From: Leeuwenhoekiella sp. MAR_2009_132
GTDB taxonomy: Bacteria; Bacteroidota; Bacteroidia; Flavobacteriales; Flavobacteriaceae
Reading direction: 5' to 3'
Length of the DNA: 64,000 nt
Assembly: GCF_000687915.1 (NCBI RefSeq)
Contig: NZ_JHZY01000002.1
Location: 186,001-250,000, forward strand
The translations under genes and the position numbers were made by a program. This document shows positions 50,874-60,861 of the stretch, piece by piece (within the stretch, counting starts at the first letter, position 1; each line of letters starts with the position of its first letter). The notes below the pieces were generated by a model. The model was not told the origin of the DNA and made no database searches. It was given only the letters and a program-made list of their open reading frames with translations.

Positions 50874-51584
50874 TTATTCATTAACAAAAGCGACGCTGTG
50901 CACGGCAACTACCGCAGCGGTTTCAGTACGTAATCTACTTTCCCCAAGCATAACGGGGATAAAACCTGTTTCTAAAGCATTCTCAATTTCTGAAGTAGAA
51001 AAGTCGCCTTCGGGACCTATTAAGATGAGATTAGAACCTCCTTTTTGTAACTTTTGCTTCAGTGAGAATTTAGAAGTTTCTTCACAATGCGCAATATATT
51101 TTACACCTACATAATTTGTAGTAAGCGCAATAAATTCAGAAAAAGAAATAGCAGGATTTAATTTAGGAATATAGGCTTTTAGCGACTGCTTCATAGCGCT
51201 TTGTAAAATACGCTCGTATCTATCTTCTTTAATTACTTTACGCTCGCTGTGATCACAAATTATGGGTGTGATTTCAGTGATGCCTATCTCGGTAGCTTTT
51301 TCAAGAAACCATTCAAATCTATCATTCAGTTTAGTTGGGGCAACTGCCATATGTAACTCATAGGGAAGGGGATTTTGAGTCGTGACTTCGATGATTTTTA
51401 CAATACATCCAGACGGACTTGCAGTTGTGATTTCGGCTTTAAAAAAGTTTCCTGAGCCATTAGTGATATCAAGAAGGTCTCCCGCTTTTTTCCGTAGAAC
51501 TTTTACTATATGTTTACTCTCATCTTTAGGAAAGGTTGCCTGTGTTGCTTCTGCAGCAATATCTGGATTATAAAATAACTGCAT
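50874..51584 (-). CDS. rsmE: 16S rRNA (uracil1498-N3)-methyltransferase
   Basis: 236 aa SPOUT methyltransferase. N-terminal PUA-like domain with HIVKVLRKKAGD near 26-37; C-terminal trefoil knot with LIGPEGDFSTSEIE near 194-207 and LGESRLRTETAAV near 217-229. Normal length. 2 bp from tsaD stop, so co-transcribed with it. Confidence 0.95.
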   Translation of the reverse strand: MQLFYNPDIAAEATQATFPKDESKHIVKVLRKKAGDLLDITNGSGNFFKAEITTASPSGCIVKIIEVTTQNPLPYELHMAVAPTKLNDRFEWFLEKATEIGITEITPIICDHSERKVIKEDRYERILQSAMKQSLKAYIPKLNPAISFSEFIALTTNYVGVKYIAHCEETSKFSLKQKLQKGGSNLILIGPEGDFSTSEIENALETGFIPVMLGESRLRTETAAVVAVHSVAFVNE

Positions 51585-51586
51585 AC

Positions 51587-52624
51587 TTATATTTTAAGAC
51601 GAGATTGCGCCATTACACGGGTTTCTTTAAAACCTGTATTTATAAGATTTTCTGACATGTATTTTAAATAACCTACAATTCCTATCATTGCTGCATTATC
51701 TGTAGTGTATTCAAACTTTGGGATAAACGTTTTCCAGCCGTATTTAGCTTCCGCTTTTTTAAGCGCTTCCCGAATTCCACTATTTGCAGAAACACCACCT
51801 CCTATAGCAACTTGTGTAATGCCGGTTTCTTTTACCGCTTTTTTTATTTTATCCATTAAAATCTCAACAATTGTATATTGAATGGAGGCACATATATCGT
51901 TGAGGTTTTCATCTACAAACGTAGGATTTTTAGCAATCTCCCGTTGAAAAAAATACAGAACAGCAGTTTTAAATCCGCTAAAACTAAAATCTAAACCATC
52001 AACCTTAGGCTTTGTAAATTTATAAGCTTTAGGGTTTCCTAGCTTGGCATATTTATCAATTAAGGGTCCGCCGGGATAAGGTAGGCCTAATATTTTTGCA
52101 CTTTTGTCAAAAGCTTCTCCTACCGCATCATCAATAGTTTGCCCCAAAACAGTCATTTTAAAATGATCATCAACACGTACAATCTGCGTGTGACCACCAG
52201 AAATTGTCATAGCAAGAAACGGAAATGTAGGTTTGTCATACCCATCCTCATCTATAAAATGAGCCAGAATGTGTGCCTGCATATGGTTTACATCTATTAA
52301 AGGGATATTTAGTCCCATCGCAAATGATTTTGCAAAGGATGTGCCTACCAGGAGGGAGCCCATTAGACCGGGACCACTGGTAAAAGCAATCGCTGAAAGA
52401 TCTTCTTTTTTTACATTTGCAACGCGTAGCGCCTCGTGAACAACGGGAACAATATTTTGTTGATGTGCTCTAGAAGCAAGTTCAGGAACTACGCCACCAT
52501 ATTGTTTATGCACTGCCTGGCCGGCGACAACATTTGAAAGCTTTTTGTCGTTAAGAAGCACAGCAGCGGCAGTATCATCGCAAGATGATTCAATAGCTAG
52601 GATGTAGGTATTATTTTTTGGCAT
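51587..52624 (-). CDS. tsaD: tRNA N6-adenosine threonylcarbamoyltransferase
   Basis: 345 aa from ATG 52624; an in-frame ATG 42 bp further up would add 14 residues not typical of the family. ASKHA fold with LAIESSCDDTAAAV near 8-21, metal-binding HMQAHILAH near 115-123, SGGHTQ near 140-145 and GGGVSANSG near 279-287. It transfers threonylcarbamoyl to A37 of tRNAs with TsaC (46591) and TsaB/TsaE. Divergent from tamB. Confidence 0.95.
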   Translation of the reverse strand: MPKNNTYILAIESSCDDTAAAVLLNDKKLSNVVAGQAVHKQYGGVVPELASRAHQQNIVPVVHEALRVANVKKEDLSAIAFTSGPGLMGSLLVGTSFAKSFAMGLNIPLIDVNHMQAHILAHFIDEDGYDKPTFPFLAMTISGGHTQIVRVDDHFKMTVLGQTIDDAVGEAFDKSAKILGLPYPGGPLIDKYAKLGNPKAYKFTKPKVDGLDFSFSGFKTAVLYFFQREIAKNPTFVDENLNDICASIQYTIVEILMDKIKKAVKETGITQVAIGGGVSANSGIREALKKAEAKYGWKTFIPKFEYTTDNAAMIGIVGYLKYMSENLINTGFKETRVMAQSRLKI

Positions 52625-52829
52625 AATGGAGTTAAGCATACCGATTGTTAATGTACTTTTACCCATAATAAAATCAATGCCGAAAGGCAGATCTTAAACA
52701 GGTTCAATTTATGAGCGCGCTACTTCTTAAGAGGTATTTTGAGATTTTGTAGATCGCATATTGTGCAAAGTTAAAACTTAAAAACGTATCAGAAAATTTA
52801 GAAAAATAGTTACACGTACCCTATTCTTA

Positions 52830-55616
52830 GTGATAGGTGTGTTTGCGTTGCTAGTCGTCATATTTTCGATACCTACTGTACAAACATTTATCGCTAATAA
52901 AGTTACTACTTCACTCAACGAAAAATATGGCACTCAAATTTCGGTAGGTAAAATTCATATAAAATATAATGGTTTTGCTTCAATTAAGGAAGTTTATATT
53001 GCAGATCACCATAATGATACTTTAATCTATTCACAGAAAGTAGAAACGAGTTTGTTAAGCTTAAAAGCTTTGATGAATAGTCAAATGAATTTAGGAGATA
53101 TAGCTTTAGAAAATTCTAAGCTGTATGTGCGTAAGTATAAAGGTGAAGAAAATGACAACCTGTATGTTTTTTTTCAAAAATTTAATACAGGAGCACCACC
53201 TTCTACACCTTTTAGACTCTCATCTTCTGAGGTAGAGTTAATCAATATGCATTTTAAATTTACCGATGAAGATTTAGATACGCCTACCGTAGTAGATTAT
53301 ACTAATCTACAATTGCTGGCAGAAGATTTTAAACTTGACGATGTCACAGTTACCGCTCAGATAAAAGATTTACAGCTCGATGCAGCAAGAGATTATCATT
53401 TGCGCGGGCTGCAGGCAGATTTCAAATACAATCCAGAAACCATTATTTTAAAAGATCTTAGACTAACTACAGAGTATTCGGTATTGAAGGGCGATGTGGT
53501 TATGGATACTAAAGATGACGCTTTTCAGGATTTTAATAACCGGGTGATCTTTAATATCGATTTTGACGATACTCAAATATCAACGACAGATTTACAGGTT
53601 TTTTATGCGGAATTTGGAGCTGATAAAACCTTATCGCTTAACGGAAAAATGAAAGGTACACTCAATGATTTTAGACTTTCAGACTTCGATTTAAGCGGCC
53701 TGAATACAAGTCGTATACAGGGAAATGTACGTTTTAGAAATTTGTTAGGTGATAACAATACATTCACTATTGAAGGTGATTACAAGCAATTACAAACTTC
53801 ATATTTAGATTTAACAGCATTATTACCTGGTGTTTTAGGAACAAATTTACCCGAAGAATTGGTGCGTTTAGGAGTCGTTGATCTTGAGGGAGTTTTAAAT
53901 GTTACCGAAAATACGATATACTCTAAAACAACAATCAAAACAGATCTTGGGCTTATTGAAACCGATATCGATTTAACAAATACCAGTAATATAGACCTGG
54001 CGACTTATGTAGGTATGGTGCGTGCTGAAAATTTTAATTTAGGTAGGCTTTTACAGGTTCCTAAACTAGGTGCTGTTACTTTTAACTTTCTGATAAATGG
54101 AGAAGGTATAGAAGCAGCTACATTAGATACACACGTAGAGGGTGTAATTAATAGAATAAATTATAACAAATACAACTATCAGGCTATAACAGTATCAGGT
54201 GATTTAAGTTACCCGGTTTTTGATGGTCGCCTAAGTATTAGAGATCCTAATGCAGATCTAACTTTTAATGGTCTTATAGATGTTACCCAGGCTGTTAATA
54301 CATATGATTTTACTGCAGAAATTGATCACTTAGATCTGGCGAAACTCAATTTTTTAAATGACAGTATTGCGCTCTTAAAAGGACAGGTTGTTATAGATAT
54401 GCAGGGTACAAATATTGATGATGCAGCTGGTAGTATCGTGTTTAGCAAATCTAGTTTTGAGAACACTAACGATCTGTATGAGTTTGAAGATTTTGAGATC
54501 ACATCTACCTTTAAAGATAGCTTACGTACAATTACCATAAACTCTCCAGACATCATATCAGGTGAGGTTTCAGGTAACTTCAGAATAGGTGATGTACAAG
54601 CTCTTTTTAGAAATGCAATAGGAAGTCTATATACAAACTATGAGCCGCAGACTATTACTACAGATCAGTTTATGGATTTTAATATTCAGATCTACAGTAA
54701 GATTGTTGAGGTTCTTGTACCAGATATAGAGTTAGAGCCTAATACTTTTGTAAGAGGGAGCGTGATTTCTGACGATTCAGACTTTAAACTTACATTTAGA
54801 TCACCACGTATAAAAGCATTTGGTATTCTCGCAGAATCTATAAATGTACGGGTAGATAATAAGAATCCGCTGTTTAATACCTTTATTGAAGCAGACAGTA
54901 TAGGTAGTGGTATTTATGGAGTAAGTGACTTTAATCTCATTAATGTTACATTAAAAGATACGCTATTTATGCGCTCTGAATTTAAGGGCGGTCCGCAGAA
55001 GCAAGATGTTTACGATTTGAGTTTTTACCATACGATCAATCCTGATAATAATTCGGTATTAGGATTTAAGAAGAGTAGTCTTAAATTTAAAAATAACCTT
55101 TGGTTTTTAAATGAAGCAGATAATAAAGACAATAAAATAGTCTTCAGTAATAACTTTCAAAACATAGATGTTAGAGAACTTATTCTTTCTCATGAAGAAG
55201 AGCGCATTTCTGTTGAAGGTATTTTAAGAGACAGTACTTTTAAAGACATTAAGACAAATTTTGAACAGGTACGTCTATCGCATATTACACCTTATATAGA
55301 TAGTCTTAGCCTACGCGGTCTTGTAAATGGAAATCTTGATATTTTACAGAAAGAAGGAGTGTATCTGCCTAATAGTAATGTGAATATCAGCAATTTTACG
55401 ATAAACGATATTCTAATGGGCGATCTCGACCTTTCAGTAAAGGGTAACGAGAGCTTAACGAGTTATAAAATTGATACTCGCTTGCGTAATGAAAATGTTG
55501 AAACACTAACCGCTTTAGGAACTATAAATTTAGAAGCTGCAAACCCTGCAATAGATTTAGATGTACAGCTTCGGAAATTAAATCTGCAAGCATTTAGTCC
55601 GTTAGGGGCGATGTGA
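52830..55616 (+). CDS. tamB: TamB-like translocation/assembly protein, N-terminal part (frameshifted)
   Basis: 928 aa of a TamB/AsmA-like protein: a hydrophobic N-terminus (GVFALLVVIFSIPTVQTFI), then long beta-helical repeats. TamB bridges the inner and outer membranes and aids outer-membrane protein or lipid transport. The reading frame ends ...FSPLGAM-stop, and homology continues in another frame in the next ORF. The two together give about 1,450 aa, the usual size. The shift lies in a GGGG run at 55605-55608: one extra G would read LGGDVISAIRG in frame. Start is doubtful too: the frame is open to 52782 with basic residues (RKFRKIVTRTLFL) before the GTG at 52830, but contains no ATG/GTG/TTG. 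Confidence 0.88.
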   Translation: MIGVFALLVVIFSIPTVQTFIANKVTTSLNEKYGTQISVGKIHIKYNGFASIKEVYIADHHNDTLIYSQKVETSLLSLKALMNSQMNLGDIALENSKLYVRKYKGEENDNLYVFFQKFNTGAPPSTPFRLSSSEVELINMHFKFTDEDLDTPTVVDYTNLQLLAEDFKLDDVTVTAQIKDLQLDAARDYHLRGLQADFKYNPETIILKDLRLTTEYSVLKGDVVMDTKDDAFQDFNNRVIFNIDFDDTQISTTDLQVFYAEFGADKTLSLNGKMKGTLNDFRLSDFDLSGLNTSRIQGNVRFRNLLGDNNTFTIEGDYKQLQTSYLDLTALLPGVLGTNLPEELVRLGVVDLEGVLNVTENTIYSKTTIKTDLGLIETDIDLTNTSNIDLATYVGMVRAENFNLGRLLQVPKLGAVTFNFLINGEGIEAATLDTHVEGVINRINYNKYNYQAITVSGDLSYPVFDGRLSIRDPNADLTFNGLIDVTQAVNTYDFTAEIDHLDLAKLNFLNDSIALLKGQVVIDMQGTNIDDAAGSIVFSKSSFENTNDLYEFEDFEITSTFKDSLRTITINSPDIISGEVSGNFRIGDVQALFRNAIGSLYTNYEPQTITTDQFMDFNIQIYSKIVEVLVPDIELEPNTFVRGSVISDDSDFKLTFRSPRIKAFGILAESINVRVDNKNPLFNTFIEADSIGSGIYGVSDFNLINVTLKDTLFMRSEFKGGPQKQDVYDLSFYHTINPDNNSVLGFKKSSLKFKNNLWFLNEADNKDNKIVFSNNFQNIDVRELILSHEEERISVEGILRDSTFKDIKTNFEQVRLSHITPYIDSLSLRGLVNGNLDILQKEGVYLPNSNVNISNFTINDILMGDLDLSVKGNESLTSYKIDTRLRNENVETLTALGTINLEAANPAIDLDVQLRKLNLQAFSPLGAM

Positions 55617-57193
55617 TTTCAGCAATACGAGGTCTAGCAAGTGGTAGAGCGCAAATTACCGGAGATTACCGTAATCCAGATATTGATGGGGAATTACTTC
55701 TTAGAGATGCCGGCTTATCTATACCTTATTTGAATACTAATTATGACTTTAAAGGCACTGCGCGAGTAACCTTAAGTGATCAAGAATTTAAATTTAACTC
55801 GGTCTCCTTATCTGATGTTAAATACAAGACTACGGGAACTTTAACCGGTACTATAAGTCATCAATTTTTTAGAAACTGGGATCTTGATCTTGATGTAACC
55901 ACAGACCGCTTACTGGTTTTAGATACAAAACAAGATGATTTTGCTTTATATTATGGTACGGCTTTTATAAGTGGTGACGCGAGTTTAAAAGGGCCTACAG
56001 ATGAGCTGGTAATAGATGTTGCGGCAACTACAGAGAAGGGAACTATTTTTAAAATTCCACTAAGTGATACAGAATCTTTTGGAGATAGTAGTAATATTTA
56101 TTTTTTAAGTCCCGAAGAAAAACAGGCGCGTTTAGACGGTGAGGAGATTGTTATTAAAGAATTTAAGGGACTCGAACTTAATTTTGATTTAGAAGTTACA
56201 CGTGATGCTGAAGTAGAAATTGTCGTAGACGAGACAAACGGAAGTACGCTTAAAGGCCGTGGTGCGGGTTATTTATTAATACAGATTAATACTAATGGAA
56301 AGTTTAATATGTTTGGTGACTTTACACCCTACGAAGGTTCCTATAACTTTAGATACAGTGGTGTAGTACAAAAGCAATTTGATATTATTCCAGAAGGTAA
56401 GATTAGCTGGGATGGTGAACCTACTGAAGCCTTGCTTGATATAAGTGCTGTTTACAGAACACAGGCAAACCCGTCTATACTTTTAGAAAACCCTTCAGTT
56501 AATCGAAAAATACCGGTAAATGTGATTATTAATCTCGATGGCGAATTAATGCAGCCGGAAATCACTTTTGACTTTGAGTTTCCGAATACCAGTTCTATTG
56601 TGACCTCAGAACTTAACTACAGACTAGATAACAGAGCAACCCGAGAATTGCAGGCCTTTTCACTAGTGACTCAAGGATCATTTTTTAGTCAAAATGGTAT
56701 TGATGCACAATCTGCCGCCTATGGTAATTTAATAGAAACAGCATCGGGCATATTTAATGATTTATTGTCTGATGAAGATGGTAAATTTAGTGTGGGGCTT
56801 GACTATGTGCAGGCAGACAATCGGCCAGATTTGCAAACTTCAGGACGTTTTGGTTTTACACTTTCTACACAGATTTCTAACCGTGTTATAATAAATGGTA
56901 AAGTAGGTGTACCCGTAGGCGGCGTAAGTGAGCGTGCCGTTGTGGGTAATGTAGAAGTTAATTTTCTACTTAATGAAGACGGGTCTCTTCGCGCAACTAT
57001 TTTTAACCGCCAGACAGATATACAATTTGTAGCCAGCGATAATGATGGTTATACGCAAGGTGCAGGAGTATCGTATTCTGTAGATTTTGATACATTCAAG
57101 CAGTTAATTCAGAAAGTATTTAAAGGAGAAGCTCGCGAAGTCGAAGAAGAAATCAAAATAATTCAATCAGATTCTGATTATCCTATCGAATAG
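55613..57193 (+). CDS. tamB: TamB-like protein, C-terminal part (DUF490 domain)
   Basis: 526 aa, opening GTG-ATT (VISAIRGLASGRAQITG) which is the continuation of the upstream ORF after a one-base shift. It contains the C-terminal TamB/DUF490 domain (YEGSYNFRYSG near 240-250; FGFTLSTQISNRVIINGKVG near 413-432; end VSYSVDFDTFKQL). There is no signal peptide or separate promoter, so it is unlikely to be an independent gene. Either a sequencing error, a true pseudogene, or programmed slippage. Confidence 0.9.
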   Translation: MISAIRGLASGRAQITGDYRNPDIDGELLLRDAGLSIPYLNTNYDFKGTARVTLSDQEFKFNSVSLSDVKYKTTGTLTGTISHQFFRNWDLDLDVTTDRLLVLDTKQDDFALYYGTAFISGDASLKGPTDELVIDVAATTEKGTIFKIPLSDTESFGDSSNIYFLSPEEKQARLDGEEIVIKEFKGLELNFDLEVTRDAEVEIVVDETNGSTLKGRGAGYLLIQINTNGKFNMFGDFTPYEGSYNFRYSGVVQKQFDIIPEGKISWDGEPTEALLDISAVYRTQANPSILLENPSVNRKIPVNVIINLDGELMQPEITFDFEFPNTSSIVTSELNYRLDNRATRELQAFSLVTQGSFFSQNGIDAQSAAYGNLIETASGIFNDLLSDEDGKFSVGLDYVQADNRPDLQTSGRFGFTLSTQISNRVIINGKVGVPVGGVSERAVVGNVEVNFLLNEDGSLRATIFNRQTDIQFVASDNDGYTQGAGVSYSVDFDTFKQLIQKVFKGEAREVEEEIKIIQSDSDYPIE

Positions 57194-57218
57194 GGATTAC
57201 CTGATATCTTCATATTTT

Positions 57219-57251
57219 AATAAGAATATGCTATTTTGAGCCGTTCTTATT
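57219..57251 (+). terminator. Weak candidate terminator after tamB
   Basis: An 8-bp AT-rich stem (AATAAGAA / TTCTTATT) with a 17-nt loop and few T residues. The 230-bp gap up to pfkA holds no other gene. It also has a 7/8 -7 box, TACCTTTA at 57349-57356, as a possible pfkA promoter. Confidence 0.3.
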
Positions 57252-57422
57252 TTCTGATCCTTTAAAAACTACCCTTTTAGATTGTAAAGTCCCTAATTTG
57301 ACGTCTTAAAAAAAATAAGTTGTTAACGATAACGATTGAAATTGAGGATACCTTTAAATTCATCGCTAATGCCTTAGGAAAGTGCTTAGAGATTCCTATT
57401 TTTACTGTTCATTCAATAGTAA

Positions 57423-58409
57423 ATGGCAAAAAAAATTACAAAAATCGGAGTTCTTACTTCCGGTGGGGATTCTCCGGGAATGAATGCTGCAGTTAGATCT
57501 GTGGTGCGTACGTGTGCATATCATAAAGTTGATTGTATTGGTATATATAGAGGGTATGAAGGTTTAATTGATGGTGAGTTTGCACCCATGGATGCGCGTA
57601 GTGTACGTGATATAATAAACCGAGGTGGTACGATGCTTAAATCTGCTCGTTCAGACCGTTTTAGAACCCCTGAAGGTCGTAAAATTGCTCACGACAATCT
57701 ACTCGAAAATAATATTGACGCGCTTGTTGTCATAGGTGGTGATGGTACCTTTACCGGTGGTCTTCTTTTTAATACAGAATTTGATTTTCCTGTAATAGGA
57801 ATTCCGGGCACTATAGATAATGACATTAGCGGTACAGATCGTACATTAGGTTATGATACGGCATTAAATACAGCTGTAGAAGCGATAGATAAAATACGAG
57901 ATACTGCAAGTTCGCATAACAGACTTTTCTTTGTTGAGGTAATGGGGCGTGATGTAGGTCACATTGCATTAAATGCAGGAGTAGGAGCGGGTGCTGAAGA
58001 AATATTGATTCCGGAAGAAAATCTAGGTCTTGAACGCTTATTAGAATCATTACTGCGCAGTAAAGCCAGTGGTAAAATGTCTAGTATTGTAGTAGTGGCT
58101 GAAGGTGATAAAACTGGTAAAAATGTTTTTGAGCTTAAAGATTATGTAGATGAGCATTTAGAAGGCTATGATGTGAGAGTCGCAGTTTTAGGTCATATGC
58201 AACGTGGTGGTTCACCAAGTTGTTATGATCGAGTTCTGGCAAGTAGAATGGGTGTAAAAGCTGTAGAATCGTTACTTGCAGGAGAAAGCAATTATATGGT
58301 AGGAATACAACATGAAAAAATGATATTGTATCCTATAGAAAAAGCGATTAAAGGAAAAACTGAAATTAACAAAGAGCTTGTGCGTGTGTCTGAAATAATG
58401 ACCACATAA
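57423..58409 (+). CDS. pfkA: ATP-dependent 6-phosphofructokinase
   Basis: 328 aa, normal length. Motifs: GGDSPGMNAAVR (13-24), GGDGTFTGG (about 107-115), PGTIDNDI with catalytic Asp near 132-139 (TIDND), and MGRDVGHIAL near 173-182. The Gly after GGDG is the ATP-type residue (GGDGT). Commits glucose to glycolysis. A 28-bp gap precedes gapA, so the two likely form an operon. Confidence 0.96.
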   Translation: MAKKITKIGVLTSGGDSPGMNAAVRSVVRTCAYHKVDCIGIYRGYEGLIDGEFAPMDARSVRDIINRGGTMLKSARSDRFRTPEGRKIAHDNLLENNIDALVVIGGDGTFTGGLLFNTEFDFPVIGIPGTIDNDISGTDRTLGYDTALNTAVEAIDKIRDTASSHNRLFFVEVMGRDVGHIALNAGVGAGAEEILIPEENLGLERLLESLLRSKASGKMSSIVVVAEGDKTGKNVFELKDYVDEHLEGYDVRVAVLGHMQRGGSPSCYDRVLASRMGVKAVESLLAGESNYMVGIQHEKMILYPIEKAIKGKTEINKELVRVSEIMTT

Positions 58410-58431
58410 TATTAATTCTAATTAAAAGTAA

Positions 58432-59439
<1,008 letters not shown>

Positions 59440-59454
59440 TTGATTTATAATTTT

Positions 59455-59489
59455 AAGCCCTTTAATTCAACTTCTGAATTAAAGGGCTT
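59455..59489 (+). terminator. Terminator after gapA
   Basis: A perfect 15-bp stem (AAGCCCTTTAATTCA / TGAATTAAAGGGCTT), 5-nt loop, T7 run. Confidence 0.93.
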
Positions 59490-59514
59490 TTTTTAACTCT
59501 TACATCAAAAAAAT

Positions 59515-60375
59515 ATGATATTATTAGTAGATAGCGGATCAACGAAAACAGATTGGATCGCATTGAATGCTGAGGGAGCTGAGATTTTTCAAACACAGAC
59601 TTTTGGTTTAAATCCACAAGTATTGTCTGCTGAAATCTTAACTGAGAGAATAATCAATAACTATGAATTGTATAAACATCGTCACGAAGTGACTCACGTT
59701 TACTTTTACGGTGCAGGTTGTGGTACTACTAAACCTAAAGAATTGATTAAAGGTGTTTTTGATGAATTTTTTGACAAAGCGCAACTTATAGATATTAAAG
59801 AAGATACCTATGCTGCTCTTTATGCTACTACTAAAAAGAACGAACCCGGAATTGTTTGTATCATAGGTACAGGCTCTAACTGCAGTTTATATGATGGAGA
59901 GAATATAGAACAAAAGGTAACTTCTTTAGGTTATATTTTGATGGATGACGGTAGTGGTAATTACTTTGGACGTCAATTATTACGTGACTTTCATTTTAAC
60001 AAAATCCCAAAAGAACTAGCTTACGAGTTTGCTAAGCAATTTGATCTTACTGCAGAAAGCATTAAAAATCATTTATATAAAATGCCTAATCCTAATACAT
60101 ATTTGGCGCAATTTGCACGTTTCTTAATTACAAATAAAGATCACGAGTATTGCAAAAAGCTAATACGTAAAGGCTTTAAATTATTTATTGAACACCAGAT
60201 TCTTCAATTTAAGAATGCTAAAGAAATACCAGTTCACTTTGTAGGCTCTATTTCTTTTTATCTTCAGGATGAATTAAGAGATTTATTAAAAGAGTATGAC
60301 TTGAAAATAGGAAAGGTTTTAAAGAGACCCATAGAAGGTCTTGTAGCTTACCACAAGAATTATATTATGGTTTAA
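59515..60375 (+). CDS. BadF/NagK-type sugar kinase family protein
   Basis: 286 aa ASKHA-fold ATPase. Phosphate-1 loop VDSGSTKTDW (5-14), phosphate-2 CIIGTGSNC near 119-127, adenosine-loop-type VHFVGSISFYL near 248-258. Closest by feel to N-acetylglucosamine kinase-like proteins of Bacteroidetes; could recycle GlcNAc or MurNAc sugars. The real substrate is uncertain. Located after gapA's terminator, with its own terminator. Confidence 0.85.
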   Translation: MILLVDSGSTKTDWIALNAEGAEIFQTQTFGLNPQVLSAEILTERIINNYELYKHRHEVTHVYFYGAGCGTTKPKELIKGVFDEFFDKAQLIDIKEDTYAALYATTKKNEPGIVCIIGTGSNCSLYDGENIEQKVTSLGYILMDDGSGNYFGRQLLRDFHFNKIPKELAYEFAKQFDLTAESIKNHLYKMPNPNTYLAQFARFLITNKDHEYCKKLIRKGFKLFIEHQILQFKNAKEIPVHFVGSISFYLQDELRDLLKEYDLKIGKVLKRPIEGLVAYHKNYIMV

Positions 60376-60396
60376 TAAAAACCTTAAAACTAAATT

Positions 60397-60440
60397 AAAA
60401 AAGCTGCTAATGAGGATAATTTCTCATTAGCAGCTTTTTT
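60397..60440. terminator. Bidirectional terminator
   Basis: An 18-bp perfect stem (A6 GCTGCTAATGAG / CTCATTAGCAGC T6), 8-nt loop, between the kinase and the convergent ridA. Confidence 0.94.
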
Positions 60441-60456
60441 TTATGCGTGTTTCAGA

Positions 60457-60837
60457 CTACTTAACAGCAATCATAGAAATTTCTACATTTACAAATTTTG
60501 GAAGATTTGCTACTTCTACAGTTTCACGTGCGGGTGCTGTTTGCTCATCAAAAGCTGTGGCGTAAACTGCATTTACAGCAGCAAAACTATTCATATCGCT
60601 TAAAAAAATAGAGCTTTTAACTACGTGCTCAAATGTAAGTCCTGCCTCTGTTAGTATAGCTTCTAAATTTTGCATAACCATTTTAGTTTCTTCAGCTATA
60701 TCACCACTTACTAGCTCGCCAGTTTTAGGGTCTAATGGTATTTGACCGCTTATATATAAAGTGTCCCCGGCAAATACAGCTTGGTTATATGGGCCTATAG
60801 GAGCGGGAGCATTAGGGGTACTAATTATTTTTTTCAT
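60457..60837 (-). CDS. ridA: RidA-family enamine/imine deaminase
   Basis: 126 aa, usual length. Hydrolyses reactive 2-aminoacrylate-type enamines. Motifs: NQAVFAGDTLYISGQIP near 18-34, catalytic Arg in PARETVEV near 102-109, and C-terminal VNVEISMIAV. Homotrimeric cytoplasmic protein. Separated by 24 bp from lptD upstream on the same strand. Confidence 0.95.
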   Translation of the reverse strand: MKKIISTPNAPAPIGPYNQAVFAGDTLYISGQIPLDPKTGELVSGDIAEETKMVMQNLEAILTEAGLTFEHVVKSSIFLSDMNSFAAVNAVYATAFDEQTAPARETVEVANLPKFVNVEISMIAVK

Positions 60838-60861
60838 AAGTCTATATTTAAAAAAATTAAA

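Noticed and set aside
57320-57345. AACGAT-type direct repeat upstream of pfkA as an operator
   Set aside because: Short, imperfect and AT-rich; no regulator gene nearby supports it.
57193-57423. Small RNA gene between tamB and pfkA
   Set aside because: No recognisable RNA family, strong terminator or conserved structure could be seen.
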